64,000 nt of DNA. It comes from Protaetiibacter larvae (lineage in GTDB: Bacteria; Actinomycetota; Actinomycetes; Actinomycetales; Microbacteriaceae). Where the stretch lies: contig NZ_CP043504.1 in NCBI RefSeq assembly GCF_008365275.1, forward strand, positions 1,550,001 to 1,614,000, written 5' to 3'. The notes beneath the pieces were generated by a model. It was not told the origin of the DNA, ran no database searches, and saw only the letters and a program-made list of their open reading frames with translations. Every line of letters starts with the position of its first letter. The first letter of the stretch is position 1. The position numbers were made by a program, and so were the translations under genes. Below, piece after piece: positions 52,517-64,000 of this stretch.

Positions 52517-53280
52517 TGGCGGACCACCGCGCCGACAGCGCGGGCATCCCGTTCGAGGGCAGGCGGTTCCAGGAGAACCCGGCCGCCGCGGATGACGGTT
52601 CCGCGCCGGAGCGGCTGATCGAGGCGGTCCGCCGTCTGCAGGCGGGTGAGCTCGGGATCGCCGAGGTGGTGGCGGCGCTGCATCCCGAGCGCCTGCTGGT
52701 GCCGCTCGTGGCGGAGCGCGGCGATGAGGGTGTCGGCCCGCACGGGCAGACCGTCGACAAGACGCAGGAGCTGTCGGTCGTCACCGTGAAGGGGCCGGAT
52801 GGGCGTGCCGCCCTTCCCGCGTTCACCTCGGTGGCGGCGATGCAGCGCTGGGACCCTCTCGCGCGTCCGATCCCCATCCAGGCGAGCCGGATCGCGCTCG
52901 CGGCGGCCGCCGAGGGAACGCCGCTCGTGGTGGTGGATCCGCAGTCGGACACCCAGTTCGTGGTGCGCGCTCCCGCGTTCCGGGCGCTCGCGACGGGCGA
53001 GGACTGGACGCCCTCGTTCGAGGACTCCGCGGTGGCGGAGGCGTTCGCGTCGTCGGTCGTGGGGGAGTCGGCGGTGCAGGTGATCGGCCTCGCGCCGGGG
53101 GATCCGCTCGCGCGGTTGGCCGGCCCGGAGCTGGTGGTGCTGCTGCAGCTGGACCCCGCGCTGCCCGAGGCGGCGCGTCAGGCGCTGCTGACGCGCCTGC
53201 AGGCCCGCTGGAGCGCCGATGAGCTCATCGCGGCCCGCGTCGACTCGATCGGCGTGCGCTTCACCCGTCTCACCCCCTGA
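52516..53280 (+). CDS. SseB family protein
   Basis: The 254-residue cytoplasmic protein matches the SseB N-terminal domain pattern ([45 protein letters not shown], and a later [19 protein letters not shown]). This family frequently follows the hisA/priA gene in actinobacteria; the molecular role is unknown. ATG 52516 overlaps the priA stop in a TGATG arrangement, so translation is coupled. It converges on the DUF1844 gene across a small hairpin. Confidence 0.85.
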   Translation: MADHRADSAGIPFEGRRFQENPAAADDGSAPERLIEAVRRLQAGELGIAEVVAALHPERLLVPLVAERGDEGVGPHGQTVDKTQELSVVTVKGPDGRAALPAFTSVAAMQRWDPLARPIPIQASRIALAAAAEGTPLVVVDPQSDTQFVVRAPAFRALATGEDWTPSFEDSAVAEAFASSVVGESAVQVIGLAPGDPLARLAGPELVVLLQLDPALPEAARQALLTRLQARWSADELIAARVDSIGVRFTRLTP

Positions 53281-53314
53281 GGGCTCGCGATGTGCGCCCC
53301 CAGCGGCGTGTCTC

Positions 53315-53333
53315 GAACGGTGTGCGACCGTTC
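53315..53333. terminator. Small hairpin between convergent sseB-like and DUF1844 genes
   Basis: GAACGG (53315-53320) and CCGTTC (53328-53333) pair around seven bases, in the 51-base convergent gap. Weak terminator candidate. Confidence 0.35.
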
Positions 53334-53694
53334 AGCTGACGGGGCCGGTCCACTTCTCGCCGGGGCCCTTGCCGATGGGGTCGGGGATGCGCGAGGCCTC
53401 GCGGAAGGCGAGCTGGATGGTGCGCAGCCCGTCGCGCAGTGCGCGGGCGTGGTGGTCGCCGAGGCTCGGGGCGGCGGCGGTCACGAGTCCGGCGAGGGCG
53501 TCGATGAGCTTGCGTGCCTCGTCGAGGTCGGTCTGCTCCTCGGGGTCGTCGGCGAGTCCCACCTTCACGGCGGCGGCGCTCAGCAGATGCACTGCGACGG
53601 TGTTGATGACCTCGACCGCGGGCACCTCCGCGATGTCCCGGATCTCCTCCCCGACGTCCTCGGGGTCGGCGGCGGACATCGGCTCTGCGCTCAC
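53332..53694 (-). CDS. DUF1844 domain protein
   Basis: The 120-residue protein matches DUF1844 ([42 protein letters not shown]), a small helical family encoded beside infC in many actinobacteria. GTG 53694 is supported by GAGGAAA about eight bases upstream; an ATG at 53679 is an alternative. It shares a divergent promoter region with infC. Function unknown. Confidence 0.88.
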   Translation of the reverse strand: MSAEPMSAADPEDVGEEIRDIAEVPAVEVINTVAVHLLSAAAVKVGLADDPEEQTDLDEARKLIDALAGLVTAAAPSLGDHHARALRDGLRTIQLAFREASRIPDPIGKGPGEKWTGPVS

Positions 53695-53708
53695 GGGGTT
53701 TCCTCTGC

Positions 53709-53926
53709 TATCCTTATGCGGGCTCCGGGGCCATCTCCCCGGAAACGCAAGTGGAGAGATCCCACCCGCCGACCGCTTCTTCAGGTTATCGGGTCAGAGT
53801 AGGCAGCCGGGTTCGAGTCGCGAGAGCGGCGCGGATGCGGTGGCGCACTCCGTCGGCAGCAGCCGATTGCACGGGTGCGGAGTCTCGTCACGCGCGTGCA
53901 CATACCGCCGAATGAAGGAGACCCGC
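53709..53926 (+). promoter_or_regulatory. infC promoter and long structured leader
   Basis: TATCCT (53709-53714) is a -10, giving a leader of about 205 bases. CCGGGG (53725-53730) and CCCCGG (53737-53742) form a hairpin near the 5' end. Long leaders with attenuation or L20/IF3 control are usual for infC-rpmI-rplT operons. AAGGAG (53915-53920) precedes the AUC start. Confidence 0.5.
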
Positions 53927-54558
<632 letters not shown>

Positions 54559-54559
<1 letters not shown>

Positions 54560-54753
54560 TGCCCAAGCAGAAGACGCACTCCGGTGCGAAGAAGCGCTTC
54601 AAGATCACCGGAAGCGGCAAGGTTGTGAAGCAGGGCGCCGGCATGCGCCACCACCTCGAGACCAAGCCCTCGCGCGTGACCCGTCGCCTCAACCAGGATG
54701 TCGTGCTCGCCCCGCAGGACGCCAAGGTCATCAAGCGCCTCCTGGGCAAGTAA
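54559..54753 (+). CDS. rpmI: 50S ribosomal protein L35
   Basis: A 64-residue basic protein with the L35 pattern ([15 protein letters not shown], then [14 protein letters not shown]). ATG 54559 overlaps the infC stop in a TAATG arrangement, so it is translationally coupled to infC. rplT follows after 33 bases with its own ribosome binding site, completing the universal infC-rpmI-rplT operon. Confidence 0.96.
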
Positions 54754-54786
54754 GCCCGACCGAGAACACAGAAGGACTTCAGAGAA

Positions 54787-55173
54787 ATGGCACGTGTCAA
54801 GAGGGCGGTCAACGCCGCCAAGAAGCGCCGCACCACGCTCGAGCGCGCCGAGGGCTACCGCGGTCAGCGGTCGCGCCTCTACCGCAAGGCGAAGGAGCAG
54901 GTCACCCACTCGCTCGTCTACGCCTACCGCGACCGTCACGCGAAGAAGGGCGAGTTCCGTCGCCTGTGGATCCAGCGGATCAACGCCGCGGCCCGCGCGA
55001 ACGGCATCACCTACAACCGCCTCATCCAGGGCCTCGGCCTGGCGGGCATCGAGGTCGACCGCCGCATCCTCGCGGAGCTCGCGGTCAACGAGCCGGCGAC
55101 CTTCACGGGTCTCGTGGCGGCGGCGAAGGCCGCTCTGCCGAGCGATGTGAACGCCCCCAAGAGCGCGGCGTAA
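54787..55173 (+). CDS. rplT: 50S ribosomal protein L20
   Basis: The 128-residue protein has the long basic N-terminal extension ([35 protein letters not shown] in segments) and the globular domain with [15 protein letters not shown] and YNRLIQGL. L20 is needed early in 50S assembly. The C-terminus has a short Ala-rich extension. A strong terminator follows ten bases after the stop, ending the operon. Confidence 0.97.
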   Translation: MARVKRAVNAAKKRRTTLERAEGYRGQRSRLYRKAKEQVTHSLVYAYRDRHAKKGEFRRLWIQRINAAARANGITYNRLIQGLGLAGIEVDRRILAELAVNEPATFTGLVAAAKAALPSDVNAPKSAA

Positions 55174-55183
55174 CCCGCCCGCA

Positions 55184-55220
55184 CGAAAGGCGCGTCTCCC
55201 TGGGGGAGGCGCGCCTTTCG
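55184..55220 (+). terminator. Intrinsic terminator of infC-rpmI-rplT
   Basis: Arms 55184-55200 and 55204-55220 pair over 17 positions (one G-U type position) around a three-base loop. It lies between rplT and the leaderless promoter of the next gene (TATGAT, 55237-55242). Confidence 0.85.
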
Positions 55221-55248
55221 CATGTGCCGCCATGGGTATGATCCACAC

Positions 55249-56043
55249 GTGATCGACAACCCGCGCTCCCCGCGCGTGCGCGCCGTGGCGAAACTGGCCA
55301 AGCGCGCGGCCCGCGAGGAGACCGGGCTGTTCCTCGTGGAGGGGCCCCAGGCGTTGCGCGAGGCGCTGTCGTTCCATCCGGAGCTCATCGTGGACGTGTT
55401 CGCGACGCGCGGCGTGTTCGAGCGTCATCCGGAGCTCGGGCGGGGGCTCTCGGTGGCGGGTATCGAGGCGGAGGCCGTGTCGAACGCGGTGCTCGAGGCG
55501 ATGGCCGACACGGTCACCCCGCAGGGTGTCATCGCGGTGTGCCGCCAGTTCCCGGTGACCATCAAGGACCTGCTGGCTCAGGGTGCGCGGCTGGTCGCGA
55601 TCCTGGAGGAGATCCGCGACCCGGGCAACGCCGGCACGATCATCCGGGCCGCGGATGCCGCGGGGGCCGACGGCGTGATCCTCACGGGCAAGAGCGTCGA
55701 CGCGTACAACCCGAAGGTGGTGCGTTCGACGACGGGGTCGATCTTCCACCTGCCGCTCGCGCAGGGCGGCACCCTCGAGCATGCGCTCCACGCGGTGCGC
55801 GCGGCGGGGATGCAGGTGCTCGCCGCCGACATCTCGGGGGAGGAGCTTCCGACGCTTCGCGGGGATCTTCCCCGCCCCACGGCGTGGCTGTTCGGCAACG
55901 AGGCGCATGGGCTCAGCGAGGCCCAGCTCGCGCTCGCCGACCGGGCGGTCAGGGTGCCGATCTACGGCCACGCGGAGTCGATGAACCTGGCGACCGCGGC
56001 GTCGGTGTGCCTCTACCAGAGCGCGTTCGCACAGCGCGATTGA
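55249..56043 (+). CDS. SpoU/TrmH family RNA 2'-O-methyltransferase
   Basis: A 264-residue SPOUT enzyme with an N-terminal substrate-binding domain (KRAAREETGLFLVEGPQALREAL) and the three SpoU motifs: DPGNAGTIIRAADAAGADGVIL, LFGNEAHGLSEAQL and VRVPIYGHAESMNLATAASVCLYQSAF in segments. It methylates a 2'-OH in rRNA (TsnR/RlmB type); the site is not predictable. GTG 55249 follows TATGAT by six bases, giving a leaderless mRNA. The order rplT - methylase - pheS is conserved in actinobacteria. Confidence 0.93.
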   Translation: MIDNPRSPRVRAVAKLAKRAAREETGLFLVEGPQALREALSFHPELIVDVFATRGVFERHPELGRGLSVAGIEAEAVSNAVLEAMADTVTPQGVIAVCRQFPVTIKDLLAQGARLVAILEEIRDPGNAGTIIRAADAAGADGVILTGKSVDAYNPKVVRSTTGSIFHLPLAQGGTLEHALHAVRAAGMQVLAADISGEELPTLRGDLPRPTAWLFGNEAHGLSEAQLALADRAVRVPIYGHAESMNLATAASVCLYQSAFAQRD

Positions 56044-56073
56044 GCGCGCCCCGGTTCCTCTGGTTCCTCCGGG

Positions 56074-58446
<2,373 letters not shown>

Positions 58447-58447
<1 letters not shown>

Positions 58448-60930
58448 TGCGGGTCCCGATCTCATGGCTCGGTCAGTGGGTCGACCTTCCCGAGGACGTG
58501 ACCCTCGAGCACCTGCACGCCGCGCTCGTGAAGGTGGGCCTCGAGGAGGAGGACACCCACGGCTTCCCGCTCACCGGCCCGATCGTGGTCGGCCGGGTGC
58601 TGAGCGTCGAGCCGGAGCCGCAGTCCAACGGCAAGACCATCAACTGGTGCCAGGTGGATGTCGGCGAGGCGGAGCCGCGCGGCATCGTCTGCGGCGCGCA
58701 CAACTTCGTCGCGGGCGACAAGGTCGTCGTGACGCTTCCCGGCGCCGTGCTGCCCGGTCCGTTCCCGATCGCCGCGCGGAAGACCTATGGACATGTCTCG
58801 GACGGCATGATCGCCTCCGCGCGCGAGCTGGGGCTCGGCGACGAGCACGACGGCATCCTGCGCCTCGCCTCGCTCGGCCTCGACCCGGAGCCCGGCACCG
58901 ACGCGATCGCGTTGCTCGGTCTGGACGACGCGGCCGTCGAGGTGAACGTGACTCCGGATCGCGGCTACGCCTTCTCGATCCGCGGCATCGCGCGCGAGTA
59001 CTCGCACTCCACGGGGGCCGCGTTCCGCGACCCGGCGGCGAGCATCGTGGCGCCCGAGGCGTCCGGATTCCCCCTCACCATCACCGACTCGGCGCCGGTG
59101 CGCGGCCGCGCCGGGTGCTCGGTGTTCTCCGTGCGGGTGGTGCGCGGCATCGACCCGACCCGGCCGACACCCCCCTGGATGTCGTCCCGGCTGCGGCTGG
59201 CGGGCATCCGCTCGGTGTCGCTCACGGTCGACATCTCCAACTACGTCATGCTCGAACTGGGCGCCCCGAACCACGCCTACGACCTCGCGAAGGTGGACGC
59301 GGGCGGCCTGGTGGTGCGTCGCGCGAATCCGGGCGAGAGCATCGAGACGCTCGACGGCAAGGTCCGCGCGCTCGATCCCGCTGACCTGCTGGTGGCCGAC
59401 GCCGTGCGTCCGCTCGGTCTCGCGGGCGTCATGGGTGGGGCGTTCAGCGAGATCTCCGACACGACGACCGATGTGCTCGTCGAGGCCGCGATCTGGGATC
59501 CGGTGACGATCGCGCGCAGCGTGCGCCGTCACAAGCTGCCGAGCGAGGCGGCGAAGCGCTACGAGCGCGGCGTCGACCCGCGGATGGCGCCGCTTGCGAC
59601 CGCCCGCGTGGCGCAGCTGCTCGTCGAGCTCGCCGGCGGCACGCTCGACACCGTGGGCGCCCTGTACGACGCCTCGGTTCCGCTCTCCCCGATCCGCCTC
59701 CCGCTCGACCGTGCGGCGGCCGTCATCGGCGTGCCGTACACGCGCGAGGAGGTGGTCGGCACGCTCGAGCTGATCGGCGCCGAGGTCGCTCTCGACGGGG
59801 AGGTGGCCACCGTGACGCCGCCGAGCTGGCGCCCCGACCTGGTCGACGACGTCTCGCTCGTCGAGGAGGTCGCCCGCATCACCGGCTACGACCGCATCCC
59901 CTCGCTGCTGCCGATCGCCCCCGCGGGTCGCGGGCTCACCGGCTCGCAGGCGGCACGTCGCCGGGTGGCGCAGACTCTCGCGGCGGCAGGTGCCACCGAG
60001 GTGCTCAGCTACCCCTTCGTGTCGGATGCGGTGGCCGAGCGCTTCGAGCCGGGCGCGGCATCCGTGCGGCTCGCGAACGCTCTCGACGCGCAGCTGTCGC
60101 TGCTGCGTCGCACCCTGCTGCCGGGGCTCGTGGAGACGGCGCACCGCAACCTCGCGCGCGGGCTCACCGATCTGGCCCTGTTCGAGCTCGGCACCGTGTT
60201 CCGGCCCGAGCCGGGGGTGGCGTACGGCACCGACTTCATCCCGCTGGGCGCGGTGCGCCCGGGCGACGACACCCTCGCCCGGCTCGGCGCCGGGATCCCC
60301 CCGCAGTCGCGTCGGGTCGCGGGACTGTTCCTCGGCGACGCGCTCGCCAAGCAGCCCGGGGTCGTTGCCGTGCAGGCGGGGATCGCGGATGCGCTCGACG
60401 CCGTGCAGCAGGTGGCGCTCGCGCTCGGGGTGGAGATCCGCGCGGTGCAGGGATCCCACCCCGCACTGCACCCCGGTCGCACCGCCGAGCTGCGTGTCGG
60501 CGAGGTCCCTGTCGGCCACGCGGGTGAGCTGCTGCCGTCGCTCGCGGCGGACTCCGACCTGCCGCGGCAGGTCGCGGTGTTCGAGCTCGAGCTTGATGCG
60601 CTCATCGCCTTCGGCGACCGCGACCGTGTCGCGACGCCGATCGGCACGCTCCCGGCGGCCACCCAGGACCTCTCGCTCGTGGTGGAGGTCGCGGTGCCCG
60701 CCGGCGCCGTGCGGGATGCGGTCGCGGAGGGGGCGGGCGCGCTGCTCGAGCACATCCGGCTGGTGGACGACTACCGCGGTCAGGGGGTGCCGGAGGGCAG
60801 CAAGTCGCTCACCTTCGCGCTGCGGTTCCGTGCCGCCGACCGCACGCTGACGGCCGCCGAGGCGACCGAGGCGAAGCTCGCCGGGGTGGCCCGTGCTGCC
60901 GAGCGTGTCGGAGCCACCCTCCGCGAGTAG
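58447..60930 (+). CDS. pheT: Phenylalanine-tRNA ligase beta subunit
   Basis: The 827-residue subunit has the N-terminal tRNA-binding OB domain (about 40-150), the B3/B4 editing domain (about 215-385), B5 (about 410-480), the catalytic-like core and the C-terminal ferredoxin-fold anticodon-binding domain (about 735-827, ending TEAKLAGVARAAERVGATLRE). It edits mischarged Tyr-tRNA. ATG 58447 overlaps the pheS stop by one base (TGATG). A REP-like palindrome follows ten bases after its stop. Confidence 0.96.
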
Positions 60931-60939
60931 CTGCACTCG

Positions 60940-60982
60940 GGCGGTCGAGGAGCGCCGCGCAGCGCGGCCCCTCGGGACCGCC
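60940..60982. terminator. REP-like palindrome after pheT
   Basis: GGCGGTC (60940-60946) and GACCGCC (60976-60982) close a stem whose interior GAGGAGCGCCGCGC/GCGCGGCCCCTC also pairs. It resembles the GGTCGAG-type repeats at 13081 and lies in the 55-base gap between convergent pheT and DUF937 genes, so it probably terminates both. Confidence 0.6.
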
Positions 60983-60985
60983 GCC

Positions 60986-61600
60986 TCAGCGGCTCCCGCC
61001 GCCGAGCAGGCCGCCGAGGATGCTCCCCACGTCGAGCCCGCCGCCACCGCTCGAGCCCCCGGAACCGCCACCGAGCAGCCCGCCGAGGATGTCGCCGAGC
61101 CCGCCGCCGCCCCCGGGTGCGCCGCCGCCTCCGAGGAGTCCGCCCAGGGCATCCTCGATGCCGCCGGATGCCGGGGTGGTCGCGGACGACTGCCCGCCCT
61201 GTCCGAGGAACTTGTTGGCGAGCCAGCCGAGCACGATGGGTGCGACGATCGGCAGGATCTTGGCGATGATGCCGCTCGTCACGCCCGAGGAGGGGGAGGC
61301 GTCTGCGAGGCGTGCGGCGACCTGGTCGGTGTTGGCGCCGAACACGTGGCCGACGATCTTCTCGCCGTCGGTGGTGTCGATGTCGTCGAGCGCGCGCAGG
61401 CTCGGGAGTCCGCTGTGCTTCTCGAGCGCCTTCTCGAGGGAGGCGGCACCGGCCGGGTCGGCGGCGTTGGCCTGCAGCCCGCCGACGAGTCCCGGAAGCA
61501 CCTTCTGCACGGCGTCTCGGGCGTCGTCGGGGTCGATCTCGAGCCGCCCGGCGATGTCGCCGATGGGGATCTGGGAGAGCAGATCGTCGAAGTCGGCCAT
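60986..61600 (-). CDS. DUF937 domain protein with Gly-rich tail
   Basis: A 204-residue protein with a DUF937/YidB-like N-terminal region (about 1-130: DLLSQIPIGDIAGRLEIDPDDARDAVQKVLPGLVGGL, with a hydrophobic IIAKILPIVAPIVLGWLANKFLG at about 112-134) and a C-terminal tail made of repeated LGGLLGGG units with Gly/Ser linkers. ATG 61600 has GGAGAGGA about nine bases upstream. Function unknown. The tail is low complexity and may mediate assembly. Confidence 0.85.
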   Translation of the reverse strand: MADFDDLLSQIPIGDIAGRLEIDPDDARDAVQKVLPGLVGGLQANAADPAGAASLEKALEKHSGLPSLRALDDIDTTDGEKIVGHVFGANTDQVAARLADASPSSGVTSGIIAKILPIVAPIVLGWLANKFLGQGGQSSATTPASGGIEDALGGLLGGGGAPGGGGGLGDILGGLLGGGSGGSSGGGGLDVGSILGGLLGGGSR

Positions 61601-61701
61601 GGGGGAGTCCTCTCCGTTGGGGGCTGGTGCGCCTCACTGTATGCCCGGGCGCGCTAGATTCACCAGCATCCCGATCCACTGGTGCCGGGTGAGGAGCGTG
61701 C

Positions 61702-63063
61702 ATGGATCTGACGCACATCGACGGGGTCGACGTCCGCTCCGCGGCCGAGCTGCGCGCGGCGGGTCGGGCCCGCCGGGGCGAGCTGCCGCGGTCGGCGCAC
61801 GCTGCCTTCCGGCCGTCGCCGAGGCGCGACCCGCTCGGCATCATCGACGCCCAGAACGTGGACCGGCTGCCCGAGCTGCTGCCGTTGCGCGCCGAGCGGA
61901 TGCGGCAGAGCCCGTTCGCGTTCTACCGCGGCACGGCCGCCGTGCAGGCCGCTGATCTGCGCGACGAGCCGGTCTCGGGGGCGGCGGTGGTGATCGCGGG
62001 GGATGCGCACCTGTCGAACTTCGGGTTCTACCAGTCGCCGCAGCGGACCCTCGTGTTCGACATGAACGACTTCGACGAGGTCGCCGTGGCGCCGTGGGAG
62101 TGGGATGTGAAGCGATTCGTCACGAGCGTGGTGGTGGCTGCGCGGGCGAGGAATGCGGCCCCCGCGATCGTGGAGGAGGATGCGCTGATCGCGACGCGCT
62201 TCTATCGTAGGGCGATGCGCGCCTTCGACGCTCTCCCGCCGATCGAGCGCTTCTACCGCCGGATCGACTTGGACGCGGGCGGGCGGGTCCCACCGAGCCT
62301 CGTGGGTGTGGTGGACGAGGCGCGCCGGGCCGCGAAGCGCCGCACCTCGCAGCATGTGGTGGCGCGCACGACCGTGCTCGATGCGGACGGGCGGCGGGTG
62401 TTCGTCGACAACCCGCCCGTGCTGACGCATGTCGGCGACGACGTCCGTGCGGTGGTCGAGCGGCTGTTCGGGGAGTACCTGCTCACGACGCGTGCCGACA
62501 TCGCCCTGCTGCTGTCGCACTACCGCATCGACGACATCGCCCGACGGGTCGTGGGCGTGGGCAGCGTGGGCACGCGGTGCTACATCCTGGCGTTCTCGGG
62601 GCCGGACGGCGAGCCGCTCGTCATGCAGGTGAAGGAGGCGGGCGACTCGGTCGCCTACAGTCACGGCGGCATGCCGGGCGCCGAGCTGCCGGGGGTGCGC
62701 GAGGGGCGCGCGATCGCCGAGGCGGGCTACCGCGTGGTGAGCGGGCAGCGCATCCTGCAGGCGGTGTCGGATCCGTTCCTCGGCTACCTCGAGAACGACG
62801 GCCGGGCGTTCTACGTGCGGCAGTTCCGCGACGGCAACTCCTCGGTCGAGATCGAGGCGCTCGACGAGGATGCGTTCCGCTGGTACGCGAAGGCCTGCGC
62901 GTGGGTGCTCGCCCGCGGGCACGCCCAGAGCCCGGCGCTGCCGTTCATCGCCGGCTACCTCGGCACGGGGGATGCCTTCGACCGCGCCATGGCGCAGTGG
63001 GCGCTCGCCTACGCCGACCGGGCCGAGGCCGACCATGCGGCCTTCGTGGCGGCGACGGGGTGA
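61702..63063 (+). CDS. DUF2252 family protein
   Basis: A 453-residue protein of the DUF2252 family, which has a kinase-like (APH-type) fold. Recognisable segments are MRQSPFAFYRGTAAVQAADL (about 73-92), GDAHLSNFGFY (about 101-111) and the FDMNDFDEVAVAPWEWDVKRFVTS region, where the H and D residues mimic a phosphotransferase loop. The substrate is unknown. ATG 61702 has GAGGAG nine bases upstream; a TAGATT -10 (61655-61660) and a CACCAG/CTGGTG hairpin (61661-61684) precede it. Confidence 0.88.
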   Translation: MDLTHIDGVDVRSAAELRAAGRARRGELPRSAHAAFRPSPRRDPLGIIDAQNVDRLPELLPLRAERMRQSPFAFYRGTAAVQAADLRDEPVSGAAVVIAGDAHLSNFGFYQSPQRTLVFDMNDFDEVAVAPWEWDVKRFVTSVVVAARARNAAPAIVEEDALIATRFYRRAMRAFDALPPIERFYRRIDLDAGGRVPPSLVGVVDEARRAAKRRTSQHVVARTTVLDADGRRVFVDNPPVLTHVGDDVRAVVERLFGEYLLTTRADIALLLSHYRIDDIARRVVGVGSVGTRCYILAFSGPDGEPLVMQVKEAGDSVAYSHGGMPGAELPGVREGRAIAEAGYRVVSGQRILQAVSDPFLGYLENDGRAFYVRQFRDGNSSVEIEALDEDAFRWYAKACAWVLARGHAQSPALPFIAGYLGTGDAFDRAMAQWALAYADRAEADHAAFVAATG

Positions 63064-63132
63064 TCTCGATACGCCGCTGCGCGGCTACTCGATCAGCGGG
63101 TGGGGCCGGTGCGCGGCGACTCGATCAGCGGG
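63062..63132. repeat. REP-like palindromic repeat: complete copy plus half copy
   Basis: 63062-63100 is the exact inverse layout of the 13081-13119 copy (GATCTCGATACGCCGC, TGC, GCGGCTACTCGATC). A half copy (GCGGCGACTCGATCAGCGGG) follows at about 63113-63132. Located between DUF2252 and the argC leader. Confidence 0.75.
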
Positions 63133-63150
63133 TCTGCTAGCCTCATGCGC

Positions 63151-63237
63151 ATGGGTCAGCGGATCGTGGTCGAGAGCGTGCAGCTCCGTCGCGTCCGCCG
63201 CGCGCGCCGAATCTCGGCGACGTCGCGCCTGAGCTGA
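63151..63237 (+). CDS. Arg-rich leader peptide upstream of argC
   Basis: A 28-residue ORF with eight arginines, six of them in a nine-residue run (LRRVRRARR, residues 12-20 or so). TAGCCT (63138-63143) ends seven bases before ATG 63151, so it would be translated leaderlessly; an ATG at 63145 is too close to the -10. It ends 64 bases before argC, an arginine biosynthesis gene, which suggests ribosome-mediated attenuation by charged tRNA-Arg. I see only weak pairing (GACGT/ACGTC) between its stop and argC, so the mechanism is not shown. Confidence 0.45.
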   Translation: MGQRIVVESVQLRRVRRARRISATSRLS

Positions 63238-63301
63238 TCCCCCGCTCGTTCGCGTGACGTCGCCGCCGCTGCCACGTCCCGTCGAACCCTAAGGTTGATC
63301 C

Positions 63302-64000
63302 ATGCCCATCTCCGTCGCCGTCGCGGGCGCCAGCGGATACGCGGGTGGCGAGCTGCTCCGGCTGCTCGCGGCCCACCCCGAGTTCGAGGTGAACGTCGTC
63401 ACGGCGCACCAGAACGCCGGGCAGCCGCTCTCGGCCGTCCACCCCCACCTGCGCAGCCTGCGCGACCTCGTGCTGCAACCCACCGACCCGGCAATCCTCG
63501 CCGAGGCGGATGTCGTCTTCCTCGCCCTGCCGCACGGCGCGTCAGGTGCGGTCACCGCCCGGCTTCCGGAGGACGTGCTCGTCATCGACTGCGGCGCCGA
63601 CCACCGGCTCACCGACCCCGCCGCCTGGGACGCCTTCTACGGCGGTGACTACCACGGCGCCTGGAACTACGGCCTGCCCGAGCTGCTGCTCGACGGCGGT
63701 GCCACCAAGCAGCGCGAGAACCTCGTCGGCGCCACCCGGATCGCGGTGCCCGGCTGCAACGTCACCGCCATCACGCTGGGACTCGCCCCTGGCATCGCGG
63801 CGGGCGTCATCGAGCCCAACGACCTCGTCGCGGTGCTCGCCGTCGGCACCTCCGGCGCCGGCAAGTCGCTGCGGGCCGACCTCCTGTTCAGCGAGCAGTC
63901 CGGCTCAGCCGGCGCCTACGCGGTGGGCGGTGTGCACCGGCACACCCCCGAGATCGTGCAGAACCTGCAGGCGGCGGGCGGCGCAGGGGTCACCATCTCG
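63302..64000 (+). CDS. argC: N-acetyl-gamma-glutamyl-phosphate reductase, 3' end cut by the window
   Basis: The visible 233 residues carry the Rossmann motif [15 protein letters not shown] (about 8-22), the LALPHGASG segment and the catalytic cysteine C152 in VPGCNVTA. The enzyme reduces N-acetylglutamyl phosphate in arginine synthesis and starts the arg gene cluster, which usually follows pheST in actinobacteria. ATG 63302 follows TAAGGT (63290-63295) by six bases, so it has its own leaderless promoter in addition to any read-through from the Arg-rich leader ORF. Confidence 0.95.
   Translation, partial: MPISVAVAGASGYAGGELLRLLAAHPEFEVNVVTAHQNAGQPLSAVHPHLRSLRDLVLQPTDPAILAEADVVFLALPHGASGAVTARLPEDVLVIDCGADHRLTDPAAWDAFYGGDYHGAWNYGLPELLLDGGATKQRENLVGATRIAVPGCNVTAITLGLAPGIAAGVIEPNDLVAVLAVGTSGAGKSLRADLLFSEQSGSAGAYAVGGVHRHTPEIVQNLQAAGGAGVTIS

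Noticed and set aside
53805-53830. tRNA T-arm-like GGGTTCGAGTC in the infC leader
   Set aside because: The flanking bases do not form the 5-bp T stem and no acceptor, D or anticodon arms can be drawn.

Overview
The window is high-GC DNA (roughly 70% G+C by eye) from an actinobacterium, most likely a member of the Microbacteriaceae. The evidence is the gene order, which follows actinobacterial core blocks (rpsO..pnp..M16 protease; dapB..thyX..dapA-rnj..ftsK-pgsA-cinA-clgR-DUF3046-recA-recX-miaB-miaA-dapF..hflX; lexA/LysM; hisC-hisB-hisH-priA; infC-rpmI-rplT-rRNA methylase-pheS-pheT-argC), a LARTG (LAxTG-type) sortase signal, and a palindromic repeat of a kind I associate with Microbacteriaceae. 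No rRNA, tRNA, CRISPR array, transposase or prophage gene was seen.

Layout. 1-6.8 kb: end of a membrane protein, rpsO, a TetR regulator divergent from a sortase-anchored Ig-like surface protein, thioredoxin, and a luciferase-like monooxygenase with its FMN reductase. 6.9-10.5 kb: a DedA protein running in frame into DUF5302, a glycosyltransferase/SGNH-hydrolase fusion, a secreted hypothetical. 10.5-21.2 kb: pnp with a structured leader, aldo/keto reductase, TetR, M16 protease, phosphatase, GNAT, dapB, OsmC, a DUF4395/thioredoxin pair, thyX. 21.2-22.6 kb: an AbiEi/DUF559 nuclease gene bracketed by matching palindromic repeats. 22.6-30.3 kb: AI-2E family permease, dapA, rnj, a lipoprotein, a MacAB-like exporter. 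30.4-43.5 kb: ftsK, pgsA, cinA, clgR, recA, recX, miaB, miaA, dapF, an SRPBCC/MarR pair, a methyltransferase, hflX. 43.6-49.1 kb: metF-metE, a hydrolase, lexA and a divergent LysM gene. 49.1-53.3 kb: histidine genes and SseB. 53.3-64 kb: DUF1844, infC-rpmI-rplT, rRNA methylase, a surface protein, pheST, DUF937, DUF2252, an Arg-rich leader ORF and the start of argC.

How the genes work together. dapB, dapA and dapF are three steps of meso-diaminopimelate/lysine synthesis. metF and metE form the last steps of methionine synthesis. hisC/B/H/priA are histidine genes. pnp and rnj are RNA-decay enzymes. recA, recX, lexA and the LysM gene form an SOS set; LexA-type boxes of the TCGAAC-N4-GTTCGA class lie before recA, between lexA and the LysM gene, and, unexpectedly, downstream of rpsO.

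Regulation. About twenty genes have a TANNNT -10 hexamer ending 5-7 bases before the start codon, the geometry of leaderless mRNAs; I used this to choose several starts. Two GGAAT-N18/19-GTT promoters of the SigH/SigR thiol-stress class precede the luciferase-like monooxygenase and clgR. The items most worth a second look are the repeat-flanked DUF559 cassette, the Arg-rich leader ORF before argC, the orphan SOS box at 823, the SigH-type promoter of the monooxygenase pair, and the two gene fusions.
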